A stretch of DNA of 64,000 bases from Crocodylus rhombifer (taxonomy: Eukaryota > Chordata > Crocodylia > Crocodylidae). Below are positions 47,515-58,289 of this stretch, one piece after another. Under the pieces are notes generated by a model that worked only from the letters and a program-made list of their open reading frames with translations, did no database searches and was not told where the DNA came from. Location of the stretch: assembly GCA_038503035.1 (NCBI GenBank), contig JAVSML010024364.1:189724-253723 (forward strand), in the 5' to 3' direction. How positions within the stretch are numbered: position 1 is the first letter of the stretch; every line of letters starts with the position of its first letter. Position numbers and translations under genes: made by a program.

Positions 47515-48490
47515 CTTTGAAAGAAACGTGGTGGGACTCAATGCATGACTGGGCAGTGAATATCAAGGGCTATAGGCTGTACAGGAGGGACAGGACACGG
47601 ATGAAAGGCGGGGGTGTGGCACTCTACATTAAGGAGGGATACACATCCTCATCAAGTCAGAGGAGGGGCACACGGAAGTGCTCTGGGTTAGAATACAAGG
47701 CAGTCAAGGGGAAAGAGACTTAACAGTGGGGGTCTACTACAGACCACCCAACCAAGGGGAAGAGCTAGACCAGGAATTCTTAAGTCAGCTCATGGAGGTA
47801 GTTAGGTCAAAGGACGTGGTCATCATGGGTGACCTGAACTTTCCAGACATCTGCTGGGAAGAGCAGTCAGCCAGGTCTGACCGCTCACGTAGGTTCCTAG
47901 CCCAAATGCAGGACCTCCATCTAACCCAGGAGGTGCACAGCCCCAACAGGGGAGACGCGTTGTTGGACCTGGTGCTGGCCACAGGCGACGACCTGGTGAC
48001 GGGGCTGCAGTTGCTCAACCACCTGGGCGATAGCGATCATCGCCTGCTGGAATTCACCATCCAGCGCAAGGTGGCATAGGCCTGCAGCAAGGCAGCAGCC
48101 CTAGATTTCAGGAGGGCGGACTTCAATGAGCTAAGGAGAATAGTTGGGGAAGCACTGAGGTCCCGGAACGGAGGGGAGGGGAGGGGAGCCAGGTGTCCAA
48201 GAAGAGTGGTCGCTCCTTAAGGAGACGATCCTCCAAGCCCAAAGGGAGGTAATCCCAACATGGATCAAAGGGAGCAGGAGGGCACAAAAGCCCCTGTGGC
48301 TCACCAAAAGCATCCGGGAATGTCTTCTAGCTGAAAGGGAGGCGCACACCCAATGGAAGGGAGGGGTCATCACCAGGGAGGACTATACTGCAGTTGCTCG
48401 GAGATGCAGGGCAGCGGTCAGGAAGGCCAAGGAGGAGATGGGACTGGGACTAGCTTCCCAGATCAAGGACAACAAGAAGTCCTTTTTTAA
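47515..48490 (+). pseudogene. CR1 ORF2 endonuclease domain, broken
   Basis: In sequence: ETWWDSMHDWAVNIKGYRLY, then a stop after GKET near 47,721 with a frame change, then LTVGVYYRPPNQGEELDQEF, VIMGDLNFPDICWEEQSARS (catalytic G-D-x-N block), DALLDLVLATGDDLVTGL and HLGDSDHRLLEF (the S-D-H catalytic block is intact). The later part, LWLTKSIRECLLAEREAHTQ to IKDNKKSFFK, is the linker to the missing reverse transcriptase. Frameshifts and a stop prevent expression. Confidence 0.88.
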
Positions 48491-48492
48491 AT

Positions 48493-49330
48493 GTGGGCAT
48501 GCTAGAAGGGAGGAATTGGCTACAATCAGACCTAGACAGGTTACAGGGGTGGGCGGATGAGAACAGGATCGGATTCAACACTGACAAGTGCAAAGTGTTG
48601 CATCTGGGGAGGAACAACTGGCACCATACCTACAGGCTGGGGAACTCCCTTCTTGTCAGTGCAGAGGCAAAAAAGGATCTTGGAGTCATCATTGACTCCA
48701 AGATGAAAATGGGCCGGCAGTGTGGGGATGCAGTCAGGAAGGCCAACTGCACCTTGTCATGCATCCACAGATGCATCTCAAGCAGGTCCAAGGAGGTGAT
48801 CCTCCCCCTCTGTGCGGCACTGGTCAGGCCGCAGCTGGAGTACTGCGTCCAGTTCTGGGCACCGCACTTCAAGAGGGATGTGGACAGCATGGAGAGGGTC
48901 CAGAGGAGGGCCACTCACATGATCAGGGGGCAGCAGGGCAGGCCCTACGAGGAGAGGCTATGGGACCTGAACCTGTTCAGCCTCCACAAGAGAAGGCTGA
49001 GGGGGGATCTAGTGCACTGTTACAAACTAATCAGAGAGGACCAGCAGGCACTGGGGGAGTCCCTGTTCCCCTGAGCACTGCCAGGAGTGATTAAAAATAA
49101 CGGTCACAAGCTGGCAGAGGGTAGATTCAGATTAGACATCCGAAGGCACTACTTCATGGTCAGGGCGGCTAGGATCTGGAACCAACTTCCAAGCGAAGTG
49201 GTGCTGGCCCCTACCCTGGGGGTCTTTAAGACAAGGCTTGACAATCACCTTGCTGGGGTCGTCTTACCCCAGTACTCTTTCCTGCCATGGCAGAGGGTCG
49301 GACTTGATGATCTGCTCTTCCAACCCTACT
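48493..49330 (+). pseudogene. CR1 ORF2 C-terminal region after the deletion
   Basis: A 193-codon frame starts at the deletion junction and reads WADENRIGFNTDKCKVLHLG, KKDLGVIIDSKMKMG, AALVRPQLEYCVQFWAPHFK, SMERVQRRATHMIRGQQGRP, KRRLRGDLVHCYKLIREDQQ to a premature stop after GESLFP. The next frame resumes KNNGHKLAEGRFRLDIRRHY to LAPTLGVFKTRLDNHLAGV. No FADD catalytic box is present. Confidence 0.9.
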
Positions 49331-50090
49331 AACTATGAAACTATGATGATTTGGGCACTCCTGGCTGCTGCAGCATGGAGCAGGAGCCAGACTCAGAGCT
49401 GGTAAGTAGGGATGGGGGAGTTGGGGCTGGAGGAAGGGGGAGGGGACCATGGGGGGAGCCCTAACAGGCCCCATCCCCTGTCTGCTCCCCCAAACCCCCT
49501 GACCCCCACCTGCTGCCCCAGCCCCCCATGGCTGTCCCACCTGCCCCAGCTCCCGGTGCATTAAAAAAAGCCACAACTCACCAGGTGCTGCTGGGCAGGG
49601 GACGATCCCCGCTGACCTCCACTGCAATACACTGCATGGGGGTCTCCTCCACAAACCCCCCAGCCCCCACCCCATGGCTGCCCTGCCCACCCTAGCTCTG
49701 GACCCTTTAAGGAAAAAAAAAAACCCAAACCCTCAAAATTACCAGCTCCTGCAGTGGCCTCGGGGCTTCTCGGGGCTCATGCAGAGCCCCGCACATGGCA
49801 TGGGGCAGCAGGGATTGCCCCCCACCAGGCGGGAACTGGTGAATTCGGGGTTTTGTTTTGTTTTCTTAAAGGGCTGGAGCTGGGGTGGGCAGGGCAGCCA
49901 TTGCCGGGGCTGGGAGAGCGGGCGGGGTATGCGCCTGGGTGATTTGGAGATTCAACTGATTCTCCAAATCAGATGCAGCCAAATCAATTCAGGACAGTGA
50001 TCTGAATCATTGAATTGAATCACTGTCTCCCGAATCGACCAAATCCAAAGTGAATATTAGCTGCTTCACACAGGCCTAATAGACATGCCC

Positions 50091-50955
50091 ACAGTCTGTC
50101 AACAGCTGCTGGGCAGAAGTGCGGTGGGAGCATTACTACAGCATGCACAGGAGGCTTAGGCTCATCATTACAATTCCTTCCTTTTTCTGAGCTTCACAGA
50201 ATTTAGCAATGCGGCCTTTACATCTGACATCTCTTGTCAGAGCCAGGCATTGGCTTCTGTCTCCACCTGGTGCAGTCTGTTGTGATGGTGTTGAACAGAA
50301 GTACAAGCAAAAACAGCCCCTTTCTTCCAACACTGAACAAGGACCATTATTCGGTGAGTGCCACCTGCTAAAACCTTCTCCACCTCCCAAATGCCTTGCT
50401 CTTTATGGCTGTTCTAAAGAAATAACACATGTCTCCTGCAGCATGAAGCATAAAAAATTCAGTTGCACCCTGAGGCCAGACAGTCAGGTAGTCAGGGGCA
50501 TCTTAGGAATCACAAAAGTAAAATGTGATTCTCGGTCACTAGTGGGGAATAAATGATAAATCTGGAAGCATCTTTTCTAGTCCCTTAAAAAAATGCCAAC
50601 TCATCTGATACAGGCAGGCATTCAGCTTCATTTCAGTAAAATGCATCTCTCCACATGTCTTCTGCAATTCAATCAATGCCAAAGCCACTGAGGCGTCACA
50701 TGTCGGTCAGTGCTTTAAGTGCTGCAGAACTCACTTCTCTCCTCCTCCTCTTCCTTTGGTGCTGTGGGGAGATGCCTTTGCTAAGCAAGGCCAAAGAGAG
50801 CTCCTGAGTCTGTTCCAATCATTTTAACTTTGCTAAAATACTAAGCAAATACATACTGCTAGGCTTGTGCAGACCATGCTGGTTGGGGTTCAAAGAAAAG
50901 GATAAATTTAAGAAAGTGATTTCAGAAGTCCCTGCCATTCACTATAAGAAACTCT
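50091..50955. other. Unassigned sequence
   Basis: No gene or repeat end recognised. Confidence 0.4.
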
Positions 50956-50959
50956 AAAG

Positions 50960-51565
50960 TGTGTGCACCATTGTGGGTGCTTGTACATGTGACAGGGTTT
51001 AGTCCTCAGGGCTTTAGTCTATGCCCCCTAAATGAAACTGTGGGTTTTTAATTGAAACCCTCCATTCTAACGTTTCTGTCATGTTATGGCATGGGAGAAG
51101 TGGGCAGGCTCTGCTGGGGAGAAAAAAAAAGGATTGGGCCCCTTGCTGCTTCTGCCTTCACCAGTCTCCTGTGGCCAGCAAGATGGCTGGGGCCACAATG
51201 TGCCATACCCACCACTTTCTCCCACTGCCACCAAACTCAGCTGCTCTCCTGCTGCCTTCCTGTGCTGCCCCAGGAGCAAGCCAGCCCATTCCTGGGTGAC
51301 CCCGGCCATGCTGTTGGCTGCAGGAGCCTGCTGAAGGCAGAAACAGTGTGGGGCCCGTTTTTCCTCAGCAGAGCCTGCCCACTTCTCCCACAGCTTCATT
51401 GTTGCAATTTGCAATGTTGCAAGCTAAACATAGTTTGCAATAATGAAAAGTCATTTTAAACCCCAATAGCTCATGTACAGCATAACACCATTAAGCCACA
51501 CACAGTGACATTTTTGTCACGTGTATGGTAGTGGTATCACATGTACAACCATCATGTGGGCCCCA
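50960..51565. mobile_element. Fold-back element with inverted arms
   Basis: The inner arms are clear: 51,084-51,172 (atgggagaagtgggcaggct...) pairs with 51,320-51,398 in reverse, including 'ggctctgctggggag', 'gggcccc' and 'tctgccttca' blocks. Weaker pairing continues outward to GTACATGTGACAGGG (about 50,984) and, reversed, GTACATGTGATACCAC (about 51,545). The outer limits are approximate and no target duplication is resolved. The open frames across it mirror each other and are not genes. Confidence 0.65.
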
Positions 51566-53458
51566 TGCAATATTCACATACTCCATTCAAGAGCCTGGTT
51601 AAAGAGAGAGATTAGATTAAAAACAGCAATAAATTGAAAGGATTTACCATGGTGTGAAACTCCCTACTGCTGGATCTAATGAAAAACACAAATTAAAGCT
51701 GTATATTGGAAGTCTGCAGCATAAAGCATCCTATCTGATGATCCCAGGCATATAAGCAAAAGCTCCCAGATTGCTGCAGGGCAGGTCTAAATGCAGGAAC
51801 AGAGCACAGAGGATGGCCAGGGCTCTTGTAACCACAGGCTGAAACTCAGCTCTGGGGCCCACTGGGGAATAGGAGACCTCCTCTAATTTTGTAGGGTACA
51901 TCTGATGCAGAAACCAGAGCACAAGGAGACATGGGATGCACAATTCCTGAAATGCTGTCTGATAGATCACTGCCAGGCAGGTGGCAAGGGCCTAAGTACA
52001 GCAACACAAGGCACTGCTGCTGTTTCTCAGCATGTGATTAAGTTTATGAAGGAGTTATATGACATGGTTTCCTGCACTAGCAGGGAATAGACTCAGTGAC
52101 CCAGAAGCCCCTCACAAGTCCTCTGATTCCTCTTTCTGTTTTTAAAATGCAGTTTCATTTTCCTTTCTTTTTCAGTTTCTTCTTTGTTGCATCAGCATTT
52201 TCCCTTGTTCAGATAAGGTATAAGGACCCACTTTCCATGTGGGTGTAAAGCTAGTAGCGGAGGCCCTGGGGAAGAGACACTGCAGTGCTCTGCTCCCCTC
52301 AACTATTCTTTGCCTGTTCATTCACCCCTACACTGGGACAGCGCTAGCAAAAGTTTTCTATGTCTGTTACAGGGTATGCCTGTGTATTTTGTGGATGGGT
52401 TGCTGTGCTAGAAAGCCCAAGGGATCCTGGAGAACCTATCTGCTCTGCGTAAGCAAGGCAGAACACGAGATGTTTTACTGGGATTTAAGAGAAAAGCAAT
52501 GTAAAATGCATACGAGTAGGCTCCAAGCAATCCTCCTAGGCACCGCTGGCAAGGACTGCCAGAGCACGCTGTACTCCACCCATACACCCTCACATTACAG
52601 AAACCCCCTTCCTCTGAGTAGAGGGAGGCTAGGAGGACCTGGCAAAGAGATGAGTGAACTGGGTCTGATCCAAGCAGGGATTTCCCTACGCAGGGGGAAC
52701 CACCAGGTGCCCTGAGGCATTGTTCCAGACCTTTTACAAAACAGAGCCAAGTATTGCTTCATATAGTGTTCACTTTTGTGCCATGTGTGTTGTGCCATAT
52801 TCTGCTCTCAGTTATACTTACGTCATTCCAAAGCGATGCCAAAGACTTCTTAGATTCAGTCTGCATTTACCACTCAGCATCATGTCAAAGGTTTGTCCCA
52901 GGATATCTCTTTTATCCTGGAATAATTCTCAGGTATTAATCACAGTAAAGCACTTGTCTAGTATTTTGTAAAGCAAGGGAGCAGAGGCAAATGCTGCATG
53001 CTTAGTACAATCCAAACTCCGTGTGTTTCCAATAGAATATGGGGCAACAACTATGTAGATGTTTCCTGGCAACGGGAAAGTTAACAAATCTACTGGCTGC
53101 CTTGGTGGCTTTCTGAAATGGAAGGCAATATCTACAGGAGATACCAGGGTGTAGTGAGGTACCAGACCCCTCAACACCTGGTTGGGGTTTGTATCAGGGA
53201 GCTTGCTACTGAGAATGGGGAGGCAGCATCTGGCTTTAGGTTTACCTATAACTGCCTGGCATGCACAGCCTTGTGTTTCCCACCTGTGTAAGCTCATGGG
53301 GCACTGACAGACATGCAGGCCCCCGCTCTAACTCATGGCACTGTTCATAAAGCGACATGAGTTAGAGTGCTTCCCCTCCCCCCAACAGACATTCACCTGT
53401 TGGATTGGGGGTGGGGGGGCAAGAATCAAGGCTGCCTGCATCTGAGGAGCCGCCCATC
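51566..53458. other. Unassigned sequence
   Basis: No recognised gene. The frame at 52,239-52,715 (158 codons) begins with a Met and is moderately hydrophobic at its start, but it has no known motif and I do not call it. A short G-rich run lies at 53,401-53,420. Confidence 0.4.
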
Positions 53459-53466
53459 TCATAGAT

Positions 53467-54494
53467 TCATAGATTGTAAGGGGCTGGAAGGGACCTCAGA
53501 AGATCATTGGGTCCAGCCCCCTGCACCAGGCAGGAAAACCAGGTGACCCCAGCAAGATGACTATCCAGTCTCCTCTTGAAGATTTCCAGGGTAGGTGATT
53601 GTACCACCTCCAGAGGGAGCTTATTCCATAGTCTAGATACCCTAACTGTGAAGTTTTTCCTAATGTTGAGCCTGAAACAGTCTTGCAGAAGTTTGTGGTC
53701 ATTACTCCTGGTTCTCTCCAAGGGTGCCCTGGTGAACAGTTGTTCACTGAGCCCTTGATGTACTCCCCTGACGTAGCAGTAAACTGCTACCAAGTCTCCT
53801 CTCAGCTTTCTCTTTTTCAAGTTAAAGAGTCCCAAATCCCTCAGTCTTTCCTCATATGGCTTGCCATGCAAGCCTCTAATCATACAGGTGGCCCTTCTCT
53901 GGATTCTCAAGTTGTACCACATCCTTGTTAAAGTGTGGCACCCAGAACTGGACGCAGTACTCCAGCTGGGGTCTCACCAGTGCTGAGTAGAGCAAAAGAA
54001 TCACCCCCTTGGTCTTACTGGACATGCATCAATTGCGTGCCAGAGTATTATTTGCCCTGCTGGAAACAGAGTTGCATTGCCAGCTTATATTCATGCTGTG
54101 GTCTATTATTACCCCCAGGTCTCTTTCATTCGTAGTGCTGATCAGGTTGGCGTTGCCAAGCCTGTAGGTGTGCAGGGCCCCCAAATGGAGCGCTTTACAT
54201 TTCTCGATGTTGAACTTCATCTGGTTCTGACTCTCCCAACTTGCTAGCTTCATCTGGTTCTGACTTGCCCAACCTGTCTAGATCTGCCTGTATCTGTAGC
54301 TTATCTTCTAGCATGACCGTGCTTCCCCATAACTTGGTGTCATCTGCAAACTTGGCCAGTGAGCTCTTCACCCCCTCATCCAAATCACTGATGAAGGTTT
54401 TGAAAAGTACAGGACCAAGCACCGACCCCTGCAGGACACCGCTGCCCACTTCTCGCCAAGACGACACAGATCTGTTCATTAGGACTCTCTGGGT
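53467..54494 (-). pseudogene. CR1 ORF2 palm and C-terminal region (3' side of the insertion)
   Basis: It resumes with RVLMNRSVSSWREVGSGVLQ, GSVLGPVLFKTFISDLDEG and AKFADDTKLWG (54,350-54,320), so the catalytic ADD is intact. The segment around 54,230-54,250 shows a small duplication (KLGESEPDE repeated). The frame 54,253 onwards gives FNIEKCKALHLGALHTYRLG, NERDLGVIIDHSMNIS. The last frame (53,922-53,467) covers IQRRATCMIRGLHGKPYEER to FKRRLDSHLAGV. Confidence 0.92.
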
Positions 54495-54774
54495 CAGGGC
54501 TGTCCCTAGAGGGTTCGAAGTGAGGCAACTGCCCCAGGCTCCGCGCTGTGGAAGGCCCCATGGAGCTTGGCAGAGCGGCCATGGCAACTCCACGCCACAG
54601 TCACTTGCTTCGTATCCGGCCACTCACTTACCACCTCCCCCCCACCACCGATGCCATTGCTGCCAATGGTGGGGGCAGCTCCTTTGGGTCCAGAGCATGT
54701 GGGATTGGAGTGGGGGTGGGGCCCCACACAGACTGATTTGCCCCAGGCCCCGCACCCTCCTCGGGTCTGCTCTG
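54495..54774. mobile_element. hAT MITE, 280 bp, with perfect target duplication
   Basis: Identical octamers ctctgggt lie at 54,487-54,494 and 54,775-54,782, and CR1 coding sense continues across the site once the insert is removed. The left end is CAGGGCTGTCCCTAG, the reversed right end CAGAGCAGACCCGAG, matching at 11 of 15 positions. The interior is GC-rich ('gccccaggccccgcacc'). The intact duplication implies a later insertion than the CR1 copy. Non-coding. Confidence 0.88.
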
Positions 54775-54782
54775 CTCTGGGT

Positions 54783-55697
54783 CCTATCCTGCAGCCAGCT
54801 TCGTACCCACCTAACTGTCTCGTAATTAAGCCCATAGTCCTCCAATTTTCTAGGGGAAACATTGTGGGATACCAGATCAAAGGCTTTTTGAAAATCAAGG
54901 TATACAACATCCACCACTTCTCCCTTATCCAGGTGGTGAGTCACTTGATCGTAAAAGATGAGGTTGGTTAGACAAGGCCTGCCTACAATGAAGCCAAGCT
55001 GGCTGTCATTCAGAATCCTACCTTCTGCAAGCCTATCACCCATAGACTCCATAATGAATTTTTCCAGGATTTTCCCTGGGGTAGAAGGTAGGCTAATTGG
55101 CCTATAGTCATGCAGGTCCTCCCTCCTCCCCTTCTTTAAGATGGGCACAGCATTGGCCCTCTTCCAGTCCTCAGGAACCTCTCCAGAGTGCCATGAGTTT
55201 TGGAACAGTTTTGGCAGAGGCTCCATGATGACATCAGCTAGCTCCTTCAGCGCCCTCGGTTAGAGTTCATCCAGTCCTACTGACTTATATATGTCTAGTT
55301 TTTTTAACTGATCACACACCAGTTCTATGGTGACAGTAGGGAGGCAGTCATTTCTGCCCTGCTCCTTCTGTACCCTAACTGGCATGGTTTTGCCTGTGGG
55401 CTGGTTAAACACTGAGGCATAGTCATTCAGGAGTTCAGTTTTCTCCTGAGTGTTGGTAACCAGCTGTCCTGAGTTGCTGAGCAGCGGCCCAACACTCCCA
55501 TTTGCTTTCCTCTTGTTCCCTTCGTACCTAAAGAAAGACTTTTTGTTGTCTTTGATTCCCGTTGCTAATCTAAGTTCAGTTGTCGCCTTACTAATTTGTT
55601 CCCTACCAGTGCAGGTCATTGTTGTATAGTCCTCCTCGGGGCCTGTCTCCAGCTTCCTTTGTTTGTACACCTCTTTCTTCTTTCTAAGGAGGACCAT
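54783..55697 (-). pseudogene. CR1 ORF2 linker, fingers and palm (5' side of the insertion)
   Basis: The frame 55,697-55,260 reads KDNKKSFFRYEGNKRKANGS (linker) to LDIYKSVGLDEL, the K-S-x-G-x-D finger motif. After a stop, 55,226-54,783 continues with PEDWKRANAVPILKKGRRED, YRPISLPSTPGKILEKFI, SQLGFIVGRPCLTNLIFYDQ (the G-F-x-x-x-x-S/R-x block), VVYLDFQKAFDLVSHN (carrying the first catalytic Asp in L-D-F-x-K-A-F-D) and YETVRWVRSWLQDRTQ. The first-motif aspartate is intact; stops and the insertion destroy the enzyme. Confidence 0.92.
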
Positions 55698-55702
55698 GAT
55701 TT

Positions 55703-56345
55703 ATAGGGATGTGAGAAGCGGGTCCTATTTGATTCAGATTCAGATTTGGCCCAGATCAGGGACAGTGATTCAATTTGTTGGTTCGGATCACTGTCCCTGA
55801 TTCAATTGGGCCAAATCTGAATCTGAAGATTCAATGCTGATTCAGAGAATCAGCAATTCAGACATAGACACAACTTTAAATGTTCTTCCTACATACCTTG
55901 AGGTAACAGGCACAACTTGCGATCGCAGCAATGCTGGGATGCATGGAGTGTCCCCCAGGAGTGTGGGGGACCCTCCACGTGCTCAGCAGCAAACCCAGAA
56001 GTGGACCAGAAGTACTTCCAGTCCACTTCCGGGTCTTCCAGAAAGCGCACTGGGGGCCTCCCCGCATACCTCCCTGGCTTGGTGATCAGCCGCAGGGGGA
56101 CCCCGGGTGACCCACCCAACCTAGTCAGCAGGAAGGGAGTAGAAAGAGGGAATAAGCTGCCGCCTGGGGTTTGCCCAGCCTGAGCTGGAGTGGGGACTGA
56201 GGGAAAGCGTGAGGTGGGGAGCTCTGATACAGCCATCCCCACTCCAGCTCAGGCTGGGCAAACCCCAGCCTGCAGCTCGCTCCCCCTTCCGTTCCTGCTG
56301 ACAGCCCCGGGGGTGAGGCTGGGCTGATCACACAAGAAATTAGCC
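55703..56345 (+). mobile_element. TAGGGCTG-type element fragment with a large hairpin
   Basis: It starts TAGGGATGTGAGAAGCGGGT directly at the 5' end of the CR1, then has self-complementary words (gattcagattcagatttgg, ggacagtgattcaa and reverse). A GC-rich hairpin follows: arms about 56,080-56,196 and 56,238-56,335, sharing ggtttgcccagcctgagctg in reverse, with a loop of about 40 bp. The right terminus was not located. Confidence 0.6.
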
Positions 56346-56520
56346 CTAGGGAAATACAAGTTCCCTAAAGTGCTCTGAAGTAGAGTGCCTTCATCTGATA
56401 GTTTGTTTGATGAGGGTTAATTTGTTGCACAACTGGCCACTTTAAAAGTGCTCTGCAGCCATGCATGTGTCTCACACATGGCCGTAGAGCACTTTCTGAG
56501 GGCCGATCTCATGAAAAACA
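56346..56520. other. Unassigned short stretch
   Basis: Sequence between two related elements; 'agagcactttctgagg' and 'aaagtgctctgcagcc' words suggest a weak inverted repeat, not further resolved. Confidence 0.35.
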
Positions 56521-57085
56521 GAGCTGTGCAAAACAGAAGTGTTCTGTTTCGACCAGTGTTTTGATGTTTTGAAAAAACAGTATTTCGTTTAGAGTCGAAA
56601 CGGCTGTTCCATTTCGTTCCGTCGAAACGTTTTGCTGTTTCGACCAAATTTCGACATTTTGCCCATAGGATATAATGGGGAAGGTCAAAACAGTCTATAA
56701 CTTTGTAATTTCTGGCCAGATTTGGATGAAACTTTCAGGAATGGTAGCCCCTTCTGAGGGCATGATGTGTGCCAAGCTTCAAGAAGATAGGTGCAAGGGA
56801 TTCAGAGAAACTGTACCCCAATATCTTGAGAGAAAAACCACCTCTGGCCACAGGCAGGCAAAACTCGTGCCATGGGTGCTTGTGCAACTGTATCTGTCTT
56901 GGGGCAGAGGGGAGGGGAAACCACTGCAGGCCTGGCTGCTAGGCCCTGCCACGGCCACAAAGCCTGCCAGCTGTTGAGGAGATTGGTGCAGGGGGGTACT
57001 GGAGTCCTGCACCCCTGGCTGCTGACAGGCAAAACTTGTGACATGGGTGCTTGTGCAACTGCTGCTTCTCATCAGGCAGCAGGAC
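56521..57085 (+). mobile_element. Element related to the TAGGGCTG family (GTTTCGA subterminal type)
   Basis: It starts GAGCTGTGCAAAACAGAAGT, close to the family end, but the subterminal words are GTTTCGACC/GTCGAAACG instead of GATTCGGATTC. It then shares the interior of the family: 'ctataactttgtaatttctgg', 'tggtagccccttctgagg', 'cttcaagaagataggtgcaa'. Two tandem units of about 171 bp (ending tgcttgtgcaactg at 56,890 and 57,061) follow. The right end is not clear. Confidence 0.6.
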
Positions 57086-57094
57086 TGAAAATCT

Positions 57095-57572
57095 TCCATC
57101 ACTTGTCACCAAGACCTGAGGGTAATAATTGACCACAGTATGAATATGAGCCGGCAGTGCAATGCTGTAGCCAACCTGGCCAACAACACGCTGGCCTGCA
57201 TCAATCAACAACTGTTAACCAGGGCACCCTTGGGTAAAACTAGGAGTAATGGTCACAGATTCCTGGAAGATCATTTCAGGCTCATTTCAGGCTCAACATT
57301 AGGAAAAACTACTTCACAACTAGGGTGTCCAGACTGTGATCATTACTCCTAGTTTTCCCCAAGGGTGCCCTGGTGAACAGTTGTTCACCGAGCCCTAGAT
57401 GTACACTTCTGATGTAGCGATAAGCTGCTACCAAGTCCCCTCTCAGCCTTCTCTTTTTCGGGCTGAAGGGTCCCAGGTCCCTCAGCCTTTCCTTGTATGG
57501 CTTGCTGTGCAAGTCTCTGATCATACAAGTGGCCCTTCTCTGGACTCTCTCAAGTTTTACCACGTCCTTGTG
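57095..57572. mobile_element. Rearranged CR1 fragment in head-to-head orientation
   Basis: The plus-strand part (57,110-57,337) encodes VIIDHSMNMSRQCNAVANLA and CINQ, then, skipping the region in between, QLLTRAPLGKTRSNGHRFLE to STLGKTTSQL. At 57,338 orientation flips: 57,338-57,572 on the minus strand encodes VVKLERVQRRATCMIRDLHS to LGEQLFTRAPLGKTRSNDH. Both halves contain the TRAPLGKTRSN segment, so they overlap as inverted copies of about 50 bp. The minus segment largely supplies what the plus segment lacks. The CR1 text stops at 57,570, where a foreign 80-bp unit begins. Confidence 0.85.
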
Positions 57573-57646
57573 CAAAAAATAAAAGCATCCAGAAATAGAA
57601 ATACCAGAGCAGAGTGAGCAGCAGCCAGCTGTCCCAGGGCTTCGCA
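57567..57646 (+). repeat. 80-bp exact direct repeat, copy 1
   Basis: The 80 bases from cttgtgcaaaaaataaaagc to gggcttcgca are identical to 59,589-59,668. The first bases (cttgt) also fit CR1, so the join to the CR1 fragment has 5 bases of microhomology. Confidence 0.92.
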
Positions 57647-58289
57647 AACGTAACTTCTGTTTGTGTCCTTGATTTCATTGTCCATCTTCTCACACCTAAG
57701 TAAACAGCGCTGTTCCTCAGGAAGGCTCCTAGATGATTATGACATGTGAGTTATTAGACCTAAACCCTGTCTGGTAACAATATAGATAACTAAGTGGCCT
57801 GAGACTGGCCCTCTGGAAACATCTGAAGGGAACTATCATGCAGAGAAGCTCCCAGGTCCTGAGGATGGGAGAGAGCAGATGGCGTTGAGTGCCAAGGCTG
57901 AGCCATGTTCTGTACTAAGATGTCTTCAGGTAAATGTGGGGTTAGCCCCACAGAAGTCACTCCAGGGGCTCCCAATTTATGCTAAGGTAACTGAAAGCAG
58001 AAGGTGGCCTTTATTCTCTCCATGAACTCCAGGGGCTGAATTCTACCTATTTTACAAGCCAGGCAACTTGGTTAATTTGTTGGGGTTTCCCACATCAGAT
58101 TTGGTATCACAAGATCCCATTGATAATAAAGGATAATAAAGGAGGAGGGGACGCATCTTACCCTTCTGACAATCCAAGATGCACTGTGCTCTCTAGATCC
58201 TACCCTTGGAGTCCTGAGTAAACAAGGAAATACAAGGTTTCGTCATGATTGTTAAATAGAAACCAACTGGAAACATGGCAGTCAGTCAC
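57647..58289. other. Unassigned sequence
   Basis: No gene or repeat end recognised. Confidence 0.4.

Larger units (their letters stand above)
47512..49347 (+). mobile_element. CR1 LINE, innermost layer, internally deleted
   Basis: It starts in the ORF2 endonuclease (ETWWDSMHDWAV) and ends with the AACTATGAAACTATGATGA tail at about 49,347. About 0.9-1 kb including the reverse-transcriptase core is missing: the linker IKDNKKSFFK (48,465-48,494) is joined to a point just before WADENRIGFNTDKCKVLHLG (about 48,550). It is also 5'-truncated. Confidence 0.9.
47379..50078. mobile_element. TAGGGCTG-type element, middle layer
   Basis: It starts TAGGGCTGTATGAAGCTTCA and ends, reversed, TAGGCCTGTGTGAAGCAGCT. 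Octamers gtaaacat (47,371-47,378) and atagacat (50,079-50,086) match at 6 of 8, the best evidence in this window that the family makes 8-bp target duplications as hAT elements do. The GATTCGATTCAGAGG-like subterminal words and a GC-rich interior with 'ccactgcaatacactgcatgggg' and a poly-A stretch near 49,710 match the copies at 17.7 and 34.6 kb. A CR1 copy is inserted at 47,512-49,347. Confidence 0.75.
47031..50090. mobile_element. Harbinger-like MITE, outermost layer of a three-level nest
   Basis: The left end GGGCGCGTCTAAACATGCC is at 47,031. The right end, reversed, reads GGGCATGTCTAT at 50,090-50,079. When the inner element and one copy of its octamer duplication are removed, the right terminus becomes ...acatgtgtaaacatgccc, which pairs well with the left end. 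The body before the insertion (47,031-47,378) is full of 'aaggcatattag/ttaatgcacc' words. Its own 3-bp target duplication is not visible (ttt versus aca). Confidence 0.72.
53459..55702 (-). mobile_element. CR1 LINE, most complete reverse-transcriptase copy, split by a hAT MITE
   Basis: On the minus strand it runs from the endonuclease-RT linker (55,697) through the whole reverse transcriptase to the 3' tail CTATGAATCTATGAGAT at 53,459-53,475. The insertion at 54,495-54,774 falls in the RT palm just before the catalytic box. The element lacks ORF1 and the endonuclease. Confidence 0.93.

Noticed and set aside
52239..52715. 158-codon plus-strand frame as a host gene
   Set aside because: A hydrophobic start is visible, but there is no motif, and the overlapping minus frame is similar in quality. 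Single-exon chance frame is the simpler reading.
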